NCBI GenBank assembly: GCA_009773185.1
Contig: WPIF01000008.1
Location: forward strand, 79,235 to 143,234
Reading direction: 5' to 3'
Length of the DNA: 64,000 nt
Source of the DNA: Nitrospirota bacterium
GTDB taxonomy: Bacteria; Nitrospirota; Thermodesulfovibrionia; Thermodesulfovibrionales; UBA1546
Shown here: positions 32,887 through 40,856 of the stretch, piece by piece
How the letters are laid out: the number at the start of each line of letters is the position of its first letter
Numbering within the stretch: the first letter of the stretch is position 1
Translations under genes and position numbers: made by a program
The notes under the pieces: model-generated
Databases searched by the model: none
Told to the model about the DNA's origin: nothing
Seen by the model: only the letters and a program-made list of their open reading frames with translations

Positions 32887-33099
32887 TTTTTACCTCCCTT
32901 TAAATATTTTTCCCTTCCCGAACCGTCTGTAGATACCACCCTTTTTTGTTTTTACAACGTTCATTTTCGTTTTCATAAATAGCCTCCTTCCATCTCCCCG
33001 CCCGCACTGAGTAGATAACTTAACTTGTTCGTATTCGCATTGCGTATACATCCTCAAAATTTGAATGATAGACGCAATATAAACCGACTTTTCAGGCTT

Positions 33100-33128
33100 A
33101 CTATAATCAACCCTCTTCCCCATGTCAA
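33100..33128 (-). promoter_or_regulatory. Island promoter 6
   Basis: TTGACA (33128-33123), 17 bases, TATAGT (33105-33100) on the minus strand, followed by a 210-base leader to the 484-residue gene. Confidence 0.8.
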
Positions 33129-33341
33129 TTCCCTAGGAATCATCAATTTTCCGGCGGGCAGGTGGGATGATTTGCTCGAATAAAACACTATAACTAGTTG
33201 AAATAACGATATTTTTCTTAGCCTTAAATCCTAATTTTTATGCGCTGAAATCAGAGTTACTAACAACGCGCTTGCAATAAATGTAATAAAAAAGCCAAGA
33301 AATGTAATGTTTTTCTATGAAAGTACGATGTATCTTTCATC

Positions 33342-33371
33342 TTGACATCACTATAGCCCTCTCTTTATTAT
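33342..33371 (+). promoter_or_regulatory. Promoter of receiver-AraC regulator
   Basis: TTGACA (33342-33347), 18 bases, TATTAT (33366-33371), about 70 bases before the regulator start. Confidence 0.6.
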
Positions 33372-33444
33372 TAAGGCGCTCTGACATTATGTCTCTGCCG
33401 AGTTAGGGCTGGTTATCCTGAAGCTTTTTATTAAAGGGGAAGAT

Positions 33445-34173
33445 TTGAAAAGGAAATCCATCCTTCTGGTTGAAGATGATGCAGGAGTACGGATTACACT
33501 AAGGGAACTTATCGAACAAGAATATGCTGTGTTCGAGGCCTCGGATTATGCGGAGGCAGTTGAGCAATTAAAAAATCCTATAGATATTGCCCTTATTGAC
33601 TATGTCCTGCCTGGTATTGACGGATTTGAATTAATAAAGACTATAAGGAAAGTTAAGCCATCATTGCCTGTGATCGTTATGACAGGGTTTAGCACTGAAA
33701 GCGTAATGATGAAGGCTGTCAGAACAGGGGTGACGGATTACATAAAAAAACCCCTGAACCTTGCACATCTAAAGAGGAGATTATCGTGTTTGCTTGAGGG
33801 TAAAGAGGAAGATGCATATTCTGAAGGCGTGGGAACAAGAGAAAGATTTATTATAGACGGCATAGTCAGCTTCATAGATGAGCATTACATGGAAGACCTG
33901 TCGCTTGAGAATTTATCTGAAAAGATTTGCATAAACAAATACAAATTGTGCAAAACATTTAAGGAAAAAACCGGCTGCGGCATCAAGTCATATTTAAACA
34001 GCGTGAGGATAAAAAATGCCTCTGAACTTTTAAAAAGCCATAATTTAAATATTACCGAGATTGCTTCTTTTGTGGGGTTTGACAATATGGTAAGTTTTTA
34101 TCGGGCCTTCAGGGGAATATACGGGGTGTCGCCAAGGGAATATCGGGAAAATACCAGGAAAGCAATGATGTAA
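33445..34173 (+). CDS. Response regulator with AraC-type HTH output
   Basis: This 242-residue protein starts at TTG 33445 after AGGGGAAGA. The receiver domain has the acidic pair at 11-12, phospho-acceptor Asp52 (LIDYVLPG), Thr80 (VIVMTG) and Lys101-102 (YIKKPLNL). The C-terminal AraC-type double HTH (about 140-238) includes NKYKLCKTFKEKTGCGIKSYLNSVRI and FDNMVSFYRAFRGIYGVSPREYR. No histidine kinase is in the window. Its position beside the minus-strand island makes it a candidate regulator of the repeated promoters there. Confidence 0.93.
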   Translation: MKRKSILLVEDDAGVRITLRELIEQEYAVFEASDYAEAVEQLKNPIDIALIDYVLPGIDGFELIKTIRKVKPSLPVIVMTGFSTESVMMKAVRTGVTDYIKKPLNLAHLKRRLSCLLEGKEEDAYSEGVGTRERFIIDGIVSFIDEHYMEDLSLENLSEKICINKYKLCKTFKEKTGCGIKSYLNSVRIKNASELLKSHNLNITEIASFVGFDNMVSFYRAFRGIYGVSPREYRENTRKAMM

Positions 34174-34269
34174 TATACAGGCAGCTTGCCGCAATCATGG
34201 CGAACTGTCAATCACAGACTTCTGCCCGCAAAATAACAATCCATACAATGAAAATGTTACGATAATATC

Positions 34270-35286
34270 ATGCAATTTGTTGATTATACGAAGATCTATG
34301 TAAAGGCCGGCGACGGAGGAAGGGGATGTGTTGCCTTCAGAAGGGAGAAGTATGTTCCCCATGGCGGGCCAAGCGGCGGTGACGGCGGAAGAGGAGGGCA
34401 TATCATATTCAAGGCCACAAAAAACCTGAACACTCTCCTTGACCTTAGGTACCAGCGTGAATACAAGGCCCAAAGAGGCCAGCACGGCATGGGCAAAAAA
34501 ATGCATGGCAAAAATGGCGAAGACCGTATTGTTTTTGTTCCCGTCGGCACGATAATAAAAGACGCTGATACAGAAGAAATCCTTGCTGACCTTGATAAAG
34601 AAGATGCTGAAGTTATAATTGCAAAAGCAGGCAGGGGCGGGCTTGGAAACGCACACTTTGCAACTGCCGTAAAACAGGCCCCGAGACATGCGCAGCCGGG
34701 CGAAGAAGGCGAAGAAAAGAATCTTGTCATTGAATTAAAACTTCTGGCTGATGTGGGGTTGATGGGGCTTCCGAATGCAGGCAAGTCAACATTGATATCA
34801 GTGATATCTTCCGCAAGGCCGAAGATTGCGGATTATCCGTTTACAACGCTTGTTCCCAATCTCGGAGTTGTAAAAGTAGGAGACTACAGGAGCTTTGTTG
34901 TCGCGGATATTCCGGGCCTGATTGAAGGCGCTCATAAAGGCGCAGGATTGGGCTTTCAGTTCCTGCGTCATGTAGAGCGCACCTCCATATTATTACATCT
35001 TGTGGATGTCTCGGATATATTAGAGAGCGACCCTGTTGAAGATTTTAAGAAGATTAACAGGGAACTTGAACTTTACAGCCCTGAGCTTATGAAAAAGCCT
35101 CAGACGGTTGTGGGGACAAAGATTGATATTGCAGGTGATGAAAAGAGGCTTAATAAGCTTAAGAAATACTGCAAGTCAAAAAAGATAGATTTTTTCCCGG
35201 TATCCGCAGCAGCAAATAAGGGCATTAAAAAACTTCTCGCTTACCTTGCTGTAAAGGTTGAGAGTAAGCGAAAAAGTGATGTATAA
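34270..35286 (+). CDS. obgE: Obg-family GTPase
   Basis: This 338-residue GTPase has a glycine-rich Obg domain (residues 1-158: YVKAGDGGRGCVAFRREKYVPHGGPSGGDGG) and a G domain with GLPNAGKSTLIS, DIPGLIEGAHKGAGLG and TKID. It acts in large ribosomal subunit assembly and the stress response. The C-terminal OCT domain is absent, as in many short Obg proteins. It is directly upstream of proB, a common arrangement. Confidence 0.97.
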   Translation: MQFVDYTKIYVKAGDGGRGCVAFRREKYVPHGGPSGGDGGRGGHIIFKATKNLNTLLDLRYQREYKAQRGQHGMGKKMHGKNGEDRIVFVPVGTIIKDADTEEILADLDKEDAEVIIAKAGRGGLGNAHFATAVKQAPRHAQPGEEGEEKNLVIELKLLADVGLMGLPNAGKSTLISVISSARPKIADYPFTTLVPNLGVVKVGDYRSFVVADIPGLIEGAHKGAGLGFQFLRHVERTSILLHLVDVSDILESDPVEDFKKINRELELYSPELMKKPQTVVGTKIDIAGDEKRLNKLKKYCKSKKIDFFPVSAAANKGIKKLLAYLAVKVESKRKSDV

Positions 35287-35295
35287 TTCAGAACT

Positions 35296-36393
35296 ATGAA
35301 AAAGATTGTTGTAAAAATAGGGAGCAATATACTTGCCGATGAGAAAGAAGGGCTTGATACGAGGCGCATCTCATCAATAGCATCAGACATATCTGAACTC
35401 CAGGATATGGGGTATGCTGTTGTGCTTGTATCTTCAGGAGCTGTTGCTGCCGGAATGAGAAAACTCGGGTTAAAGGAAAAGCCGAAGGATGTGCAGCTCA
35501 AACAGGCCGCGGCAGCAGTAGGGCAGTCAAGCCTTATGTGGGCTTACGAGAAGGGTTTCGGAGAGCACGGGAAGAAGGTTGCCCAGATACTTCTTACGCG
35601 GGACGATTTCTCTGACAGGGAAAGATATATCAATTCCAAGAACACATTGTTTACATTGCTTCAATACGGCATTGTGCCGGTAATCAATGAAAACGATACC
35701 GTTGCAACTGACGAAATAAAATTCGGCGACAATGACCATCTTGCCTCTCTGGTTGCAGGGCTTGTTGAGGCTGAAAGGCTGGTTATACTCTCTGATGTTG
35801 AAGGCCTCTGTTCTGCCGACCCGGGGAAAAGCAATAAGGCAGTCCTCATAAAAACAGTTGATGAAATAACATCCGGCATTGAAGCCTCTGCCGGAGCCGC
35901 AGGGAGCGCTGTCGGCACAGGAGGGATGTATTCAAAGGTTCTCGCTGCAAAAAAAGCCGTGAACAACGGAATTACAGTAAATATAATAAGCGGCAAAAAA
36001 AGTGGATTGATAATATCCCTGTTAAAAGGGAATTCTCACGGGACCGAGTTCAGGGCCAAGAAAGAAAGGCTCTCATCAAGGCAGGGCTGGATAGTTTACG
36101 GCAGCCGCGCTAAAGGAACTCTTCATCTTGATGCCGGAGCTGTTAAGGCGCTCCTGCACGGGGGGAAAAGCCTTCTGCCTTCGGGAGTTGTCTCGCTTGA
36201 CGGTAATTTTGAGACAGGAGACGCTGTTTATTGCGTTGATTCAGCGGAAAAGCGTATTGCGAAAGGAATAACGAATTATTCTTCCGCTGAGATAAACAAG
36301 ATAAAAGGCAAAAAGACATCCGAGATAGAGAAGGTTCTTGGTTACAGATACTCTGACGAGGTAATCCACAGGGACAATCTTGTGGTTTTGTAA
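35296..36393 (+). CDS. proB: Glutamate 5-kinase
   Basis: This 365-residue enzyme makes glutamyl-5-phosphate, the first step of proline synthesis. The amino-acid-kinase domain shows VVKIGSNILADE, VLVSSGAVAAGM, PVINENDTVATDEIKFGDND and VGTGGMYSKVLAA. A C-terminal PUA domain (about residues 275-355) is present. It follows obgE by nine bases. proA, often next, is replaced here by an accessory patch. Confidence 0.97.
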   Translation: MKKIVVKIGSNILADEKEGLDTRRISSIASDISELQDMGYAVVLVSSGAVAAGMRKLGLKEKPKDVQLKQAAAAVGQSSLMWAYEKGFGEHGKKVAQILLTRDDFSDRERYINSKNTLFTLLQYGIVPVINENDTVATDEIKFGDNDHLASLVAGLVEAERLVILSDVEGLCSADPGKSNKAVLIKTVDEITSGIEASAGAAGSAVGTGGMYSKVLAAKKAVNNGITVNIISGKKSGLIISLLKGNSHGTEFRAKKERLSSRQGWIVYGSRAKGTLHLDAGAVKALLHGGKSLLPSGVVSLDGNFETGDAVYCVDSAEKRIAKGITNYSSAEINKIKGKKTSEIEKVLGYRYSDEVIHRDNLVVL

Positions 36394-36421
36394 GCCTCTC
36401 TTTCCTGGGGCATCGATGGGA

Positions 36422-36451
36422 TTGACCGACTCAAAACCTTTCTGCTATAGT
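36422..36451 (+). promoter_or_regulatory. Promoter before lipoprotein gene
   Basis: TTGACC (36422-36427), 18 bases, then TGCTATAGT with the -10 at 36446-36451 in extended form. It starts the accessory patch after proB. Confidence 0.55.
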
Positions 36452-36513
36452 CCTGTAACTATCTAATAACTGGTTATACGTGAAATTGTAGGCATAGAAA
36501 GGAGATCATTAAT

Positions 36514-37014
36514 ATGATGAGTTATAAGAAGCTTTTTTTCTTAATAGCTATGTTAGTAATCATGTTTGGTTGCGATAAAGCAAGCAAAGGGTTTGTTAAG
36601 ATAAAAGTTGATTCGACAATCTTGCAGCAACTTAATTCGTTAGATCCAAAAATCATGTTTTTTACCTCGGCCAAACACCCAATAAAAAATCTATCCGATG
36701 TCAAGCTTAAGTCATATACAGAATCTGGCTTTGATTTAGGTTCTGAATTTGGATGGTTTAACTTGGATATGGAGTCTCTTTATAAAATCAAGAATATTAT
36801 GGTTCTGTCTGGGGCAAAGTCCTTTCAAGGCACTAACGAAGTTGGAAGAAGTATCGGAAATGCCTATTTTTCAACATTGTTTGCTAAAAACCAGTTTATA
36901 GGCAGTAGGGCAATAGCTGATTTGCGTTTTTTTGTTACAACTAGTGATGTGCAAAATTGGCAAGAAATAATTCAAACAGGTGGTGGTGTTCAAATTAAAT
37001 TTTTAACTGATTAA
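36514..37014 (+). CDS. Lipoprotein, unknown
   Basis: This 166-residue protein has a lipobox IMFGC (Cys20). AAAGGAGAT precedes the start. The mature domain is alpha/beta with no known motif (SAKHPIKNLSDVKLKSYTESGF, GRSIGNAYFSTLF). It has its own promoter and sits in an AT-rich accessory patch. Confidence 0.65.
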   Translation: MMSYKKLFFLIAMLVIMFGCDKASKGFVKIKVDSTILQQLNSLDPKIMFFTSAKHPIKNLSDVKLKSYTESGFDLGSEFGWFNLDMESLYKIKNIMVLSGAKSFQGTNEVGRSIGNAYFSTLFAKNQFIGSRAIADLRFFVTTSDVQNWQEIIQTGGGVQIKFLTD

Positions 37015-37164
37015 CTGCTGCATTAGCGGTAATCAATTAGGGAGACATGTTGCGCTCAAGAATAAAAGTCGCAAAAAAGAAGGGCAAAATGTGAGATATA
37101 TAGATATTGATCTAAAGATGACTAATATCAGAATCCGCATTTTAGTCATTAGAAAAGAATCAAA

Positions 37165-37875
37165 ATGATAGGGGTGTTCGTTAGACTTGTGGCGCTGTGT
37201 CTGATAGTTTACTGCGCTCTTGCTGTTCTGGATAGCGACAAGAAACCATCATCACTTCAATCACGTTTGCAGCAACATCTTGCACTTCATACCACATTAC
37301 CGAAATCAAATACGCATGTACACAAAGGCGGTGTTGTCATAATTGACATGGATACAGAGTTATACTACCCCATGTCCTTATCAGCCAAAAATATTTTATC
37401 AATCTTCACATTAAGTACGTCTATTTACGCAAAAAAAAGTTCAGAGGCTAAGACGATCGCATTTATTTCTCGATTGACGGAACCTGTGGCGCGATATTAT
37501 GGCGGCATCAGTATTTCTGGGACGCGCGATTCGAATGACCCACTCTATTTACTTCACCAAAATAACGGAAAATCGATCAATGTCGTGAAAGAGAACATTG
37601 AAGTCGTAATTGTGGATGTAGAGACACGGTCCATAATCAATCGAACTATAATTGAAGGATCATCTCCCGGCTTATTAGCAGATAAGATTAGCGAGTTCAA
37701 GAAGATGGGAGAAAACAGTTATGTCCTTCTTATGTCAGAAGGGCGCACATCAAATACGACGTGGCATGTGGTTTATTGCAAGAAAACCCCCTGTGGAGTT
37801 GCTGTAGGTGAATATTCCGCGTATGACACTGCTATCCGGGAGTTTCTCGAATCGACCCAAGGGGCAGGAAAATAG
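37165..37875 (+). CDS. Exported protein, unknown (integron-cassette-like)
   Basis: This 236-residue protein has an N-terminal signal or anchor (VRLVALCLIVYCALAVL). The rest is alpha/beta (GGVVIIDMDTELYYPMSL, NIEVVIVDVETRSIINRTI), and the two lines resemble each other as a repeated strand pattern. Two close cysteines (VVYCKKTPCG) lie near the C-terminus. The stop is 50 bases upstream of an attC-like site, so it may be a captured cassette. No family is recognised. Confidence 0.6.
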   Translation: MIGVFVRLVALCLIVYCALAVLDSDKKPSSLQSRLQQHLALHTTLPKSNTHVHKGGVVIIDMDTELYYPMSLSAKNILSIFTLSTSIYAKKSSEAKTIAFISRLTEPVARYYGGISISGTRDSNDPLYLLHQNNGKSINVVKENIEVVIVDVETRSIINRTIIEGSSPGLLADKISEFKKMGENSYVLLMSEGRTSNTTWHVVYCKKTPCGVAVGEYSAYDTAIREFLESTQGAGK

Positions 37876-37925
37876 AGTCAGGGAAAACAGAAAATAGGAT
37901 CAGTGCCCGTTAAAAAACAGACGAC

Positions 37926-37974
37926 TGCCCAACCAGTCGTTCCAGCGGCCAAGCCGCTGAACTCATTGTTGGCA
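37926..37974 (+). other. Integron attC-like recombination site
   Basis: The order of elements matches a short attC: R'' GCCCAAC, spacer CAGTC, L'' GTTCCAGCGGC, a short loop, L' GCCGCTGAACTC, spacer ATT, R' GTTGGCA. L'' pairs with L' except for one extra C, at the place of the extrahelical base known from attC of aadA cassettes. R' departs from the GTTRRRY consensus at one base. No integrase gene is in the window. Confidence 0.6.
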
Positions 37975-38008
37975 GAGAACATAGGAACTTCAAAAGGGAG
38001 AAGAAGAT

Positions 38009-38437
38009 ATGGGAACAGCGTTACTTGTGACCTTGGAAGAGACAATGCGCGATTCGGCACTTCAGACACGGGGAGATAGAAAACTGTTAGTGACAGAGTT
38101 GTATGCCACAAAAGAAGAGGAGGCCACGGAGGTTATTTGGTCCCACGCAGCCCTCTCCGGCAAATGCCCGGTGCAGTTGATGAAAGACACAGAGTCTGCG
38201 GTCTTCACTCAAGTGGCGAAACAGACGCGCCATCTGCATAGGATCGGTACGGAGATATACTTCTTGGTACGGGGGACTATGGTCATTGAGATTGAAGGGG
38301 CTGGGTATCGCCTGAAGGAAGGTGACATGATGGTGGTGAACCCTGGAGCGTTCCACGAAGTTAAGAGAGACGGAGAGTTTTTGTGTCGAGTCCTCACAGT
38401 CAACTGCGGTGGGCCAAACGACAGGTACGAGCAATGA
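38009..38437 (+). CDS. Cupin-fold protein
   Basis: This 142-residue protein has the cupin motifs HLHRIGTEIYFLVRGTMVIEIEG and LKEGDMMVVNPGAFHEV, carrying the usual metal-binding His/Glu/His set. AGAAGAAGAT precedes the start. It could be a small-molecule binding or isomerase protein; the ligand is unknown. It lies just after the attC-like site. Its higher GC content than the preceding gene suggests a separate origin. Confidence 0.85.
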   Translation: MGTALLVTLEETMRDSALQTRGDRKLLVTELYATKEEEATEVIWSHAALSGKCPVQLMKDTESAVFTQVAKQTRHLHRIGTEIYFLVRGTMVIEIEGAGYRLKEGDMMVVNPGAFHEVKRDGEFLCRVLTVNCGGPNDRYEQ

Positions 38438-38937
38438 TGCGAAAGGCAAAAACTGAAGTCACAAGCGACATTATGCTTAAAGGTTCAGCCGATCTCGGTC
38501 GCAGGATTGAGCTTCTTGCGGCTCTCTATACCAAAGCAGAAGAAAAGGTAAATCATTCTGACATGTTTAGACAAAGGAATATGAACTACAGTATGGTGAT
38601 ATTTGGCGCGCTCATGACTGTAGGGATAAAGCTCGACGACCTTCTTTCTCGCGCTATTGTTTCCGGTACTCTTTTCGCCTTAACGGTTATCTTCTGCTTC
38701 TGGGATCGTCGTTGGCACAAGACGAAACATGGGTGGGACTATTCCAGTAGCATCTACTACAAGAAGATGGAAGAAATGGTCAATGAACCCAATAACGACA
38801 TTACCTATAAGTTGTACTACGTGGAAGGAGAGCGATCTGCGGAATGGTTCAGTTTTCAGCCTGTTGTTTTTTACTTCTTGATTATTGCGTCTCTAACATC
38901 GTTCTTTCTTTTCAGTTTGCTGAAGGTAATGCCATGA
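38434..38937 (+). CDS. Membrane protein with two TM segments, unknown
   Basis: I chose ATG 38434 because it overlaps the cupin stop by four bases; a longer frame to 38383 would lie inside the cupin gene. The 167-residue product has a helical N-terminus (RRIELLAALYTKAEEKVNHSDMF), a pair of membrane segments around residues 50-85 and another hydrophobic stretch at the C-terminus. The overall plan recalls SLATT/2TM effector-type membrane proteins, but the match is not firm. Confidence 0.6.
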   Translation: MMRKAKTEVTSDIMLKGSADLGRRIELLAALYTKAEEKVNHSDMFRQRNMNYSMVIFGALMTVGIKLDDLLSRAIVSGTLFALTVIFCFWDRRWHKTKHGWDYSSSIYYKKMEEMVNEPNNDITYKLYYVEGERSAEWFSFQPVVFYFLIIASLTSFFLFSLLKVMP

Positions 38938-39021
38938 TGCCGAACCAAACATAACCATAGGGACACTTACCGTATTATTATTTCTTCTTCTTGGGACGGC
39001 CTCATTTCTATTGAAAAATGC

Positions 39022-39027
39022 TATAAT
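39022..39027 (+). promoter_or_regulatory. Extended -10 of a leaderless transcript
   Basis: TGCTATAAT ends six bases before the ATG of the nucleotidyltransferase gene, and no ribosome site is present, so transcription probably starts at the ATG itself. Confidence 0.5.
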
Positions 39028-39033
39028 TTGAAC

Positions 39034-39295
39034 ATGATTACTGAACGCGATAAAAAAATAATTTATGAAATTTCAAAGAAATACCGTGCAAAACGAGTTC
39101 TACTTTTTGGGTCCAGCTTGAAACCTGAAAGAGAAAGCCGCGATATTGACATTGCAGTGGAAGGAATCTTACCAAAGGATTTTTTCAGCTATTACGGCGA
39201 CCTTATGCTTTCTTTGTCAAAACCTGTTGATATAATAGATATTTCGGGAACATCTAAATTTATTAAATTGATACTCAAAGAGGGAGTTCTTCTCT

Positions 39296-39303
<8 letters not shown>
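39034..39303 (+). CDS. mntA: MNT-type nucleotidyltransferase antitoxin
   Basis: This 89-residue minimal nucleotidyltransferase has GSSLKPERESRDIDIAVEG, the GSx9-10DxD motif. I chose ATG 39034 over the upstream TTG because the -10 box touches the latter. In MntA/HepT pairs the MNT protein adenylylates and silences the HEPN toxin. Here the HepT-like frame follows with an eight-base overlap but carries a stop codon. No other partner is visible. Confidence 0.85.
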
Positions 39304-39712
<409 letters not shown>

Positions 39713-39742
39713 CCACGCCCTGAGCTTTGGTGTTGTAAATGC

Positions 39743-40267
39743 CTATTTCTTTAGTTTCAGAAACCCTCTTGCCTTTAAAAACATATCAATACAATTTTTT
39801 TCCTGATAGTCTGAATATGTAAATATGTTCGGCACAAATGTCCTGTCTTTTTCTCTGTACAGAAGAGAGACCTCTCCGTAAATCCCCTTGCCGAGGTAAA
39901 GCCTGTGTGAATAGCCCTTTGTTGTGGCAAGGACGACATTTGCAAGAGTAAGATAGCCGGGGTCAATGTTTACCCTGCGTTTTCCATCAACAGACAGGGA
40001 GTCCTCTATGCTGTTAGTTTTAAGTTTGATATCAACGATATCTTCGTGATTTATCAGGTTTCCGAAGAATATAAAAATCCTCTTTATCGGCGAGCCGAGT
40101 TCTTCTTTGTAATAATCTGAATGGTCCCAGTTTACCGGAGAGGTTTCCATAAGGGAAGGGCCGAATAAATCCAGAAGGGTTTTCTTTGTTTTTTCAAAGC
40201 ACTCATTTTCAGAATAAAGGATTCCGGTAAAAAGGAGTGCGGGTCCGGGAGAATGCGGCTTGCCCAT
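39743..40267 (-). CDS. DUF4416-family protein
   Basis: This 174-residue protein matches the family pattern: PALLFTGILYSENECFEKTK, then NWDHSDYYKEELGSPIKRIF, and RRVNIDPGYLTLANVVLATTKGYSHRLYLGKGIYGEVSL. It is conserved in Nitrospirota and deltaproteobacteria and has no known function. It is eight bases downstream of the thioredoxin-like gene, hence in one operon with it. Confidence 0.85.
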   Translation of the reverse strand: MGKPHSPGPALLFTGILYSENECFEKTKKTLLDLFGPSLMETSPVNWDHSDYYKEELGSPIKRIFIFFGNLINHEDIVDIKLKTNSIEDSLSVDGKRRVNIDPGYLTLANVVLATTKGYSHRLYLGKGIYGEVSLLYREKDRTFVPNIFTYSDYQEKNCIDMFLKARGFLKLKK

Positions 40268-40275
40268 GAGATGAA

Positions 40276-40812
40276 CTATTCCTTAAGCAGTCTTGATATC
40301 AATTCCAATGCCTCGGGAGAGTCCCACTGATAGGGGCCGATAATCTTTTCCCTGAGGATGCCTTTTTTATCTATGATATATGTTTCGGGAACGCCTGTCA
40401 GGCCATAGGCCTTGGCTGTTTGCCCTTCCTTATCAAGCATCAGGGGAAAATTAAATCTATTCTGTTTGAGATAATTAATCCCGGCTTGCGGGTCGTCCCT
40501 GAAAAGGATTGTCAGCATGACAAAATCCTTGTTATCCGTGAAGCGCTTAAAGAGTCCCTCTATAGACGGCATTTCTTCCCTGCATGGCTGGCACCATGTG
40601 GCCCAGAAATTAATAAACAGAACCTTGCCCTTTAAATCAGCAAGAGACAGCTTTCTGCTGGTTACCGCATCTGCAACTTCAAGATTCGGAGCAGGCAATC
40701 CTACGGTTGCTAAGGGTTCTTTCTTTCCTGTATCACGCTGACTTATAAAATAGACTATCAGGGATAGCCCCATGAGAAGGAGTGCTGTCAATATTAGACT
40801 TTTTTTCTTCAA
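40276..40812 (-). CDS. tlpA: TlpA/ResA-type thiol-disulfide protein
   Basis: This 178-residue protein has an N-terminal membrane anchor (SLILTALLLMGLSLIVYFI) and a periplasmic thioredoxin fold with NFWATWCQPCREEMPSIEG (active WCxxC) and GVPETYIIDKKGIL (cis-proline). It would reduce disulfides of exported proteins such as apocytochromes c. It lies 44 bases after clpC on the same strand. Confidence 0.93.
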   Translation of the reverse strand: MKKKSLILTALLLMGLSLIVYFISQRDTGKKEPLATVGLPAPNLEVADAVTSRKLSLADLKGKVLFINFWATWCQPCREEMPSIEGLFKRFTDNKDFVMLTILFRDDPQAGINYLKQNRFNFPLMLDKEGQTAKAYGLTGVPETYIIDKKGILREKIIGPYQWDSPEALELISRLLKE

Positions 40813-40856
40813 TGTTTAAAACTCCAGATGAAAATTACGAAGGCTTTTAAGTGGTG

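Larger units (their letters stand above)
32887..33444. other. Divergent intergenic region
   Basis: This 558-bp gap separates the minus-strand secreted-protein unit from the regulator. It holds the long leader of the minus-strand unit (32887-33099), with a GTATTCGCA/TGCGTATAC hairpin at about 33031-33050 and the conserved box at 33006-33031. It also holds promoter 6 and the regulator promoter at 33342-33371. The middle (33130-33340) is AT-rich with no gene seen. Confidence 0.6.

Noticed and set aside
26957..33031. Leader boxes considered as further attC sites
   Set aside because: GTTATCT does not fit GTTRRRY and no paired L'/L'' boxes with an extrahelical base could be drawn.
18757..33128. 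Repeated ~30-bp sequences considered as a CRISPR array
   Set aside because: The copies are kilobases apart, each just before a minus-strand gene, and contain -35 and -10 boxes. There is no regular spacing and no cas gene.
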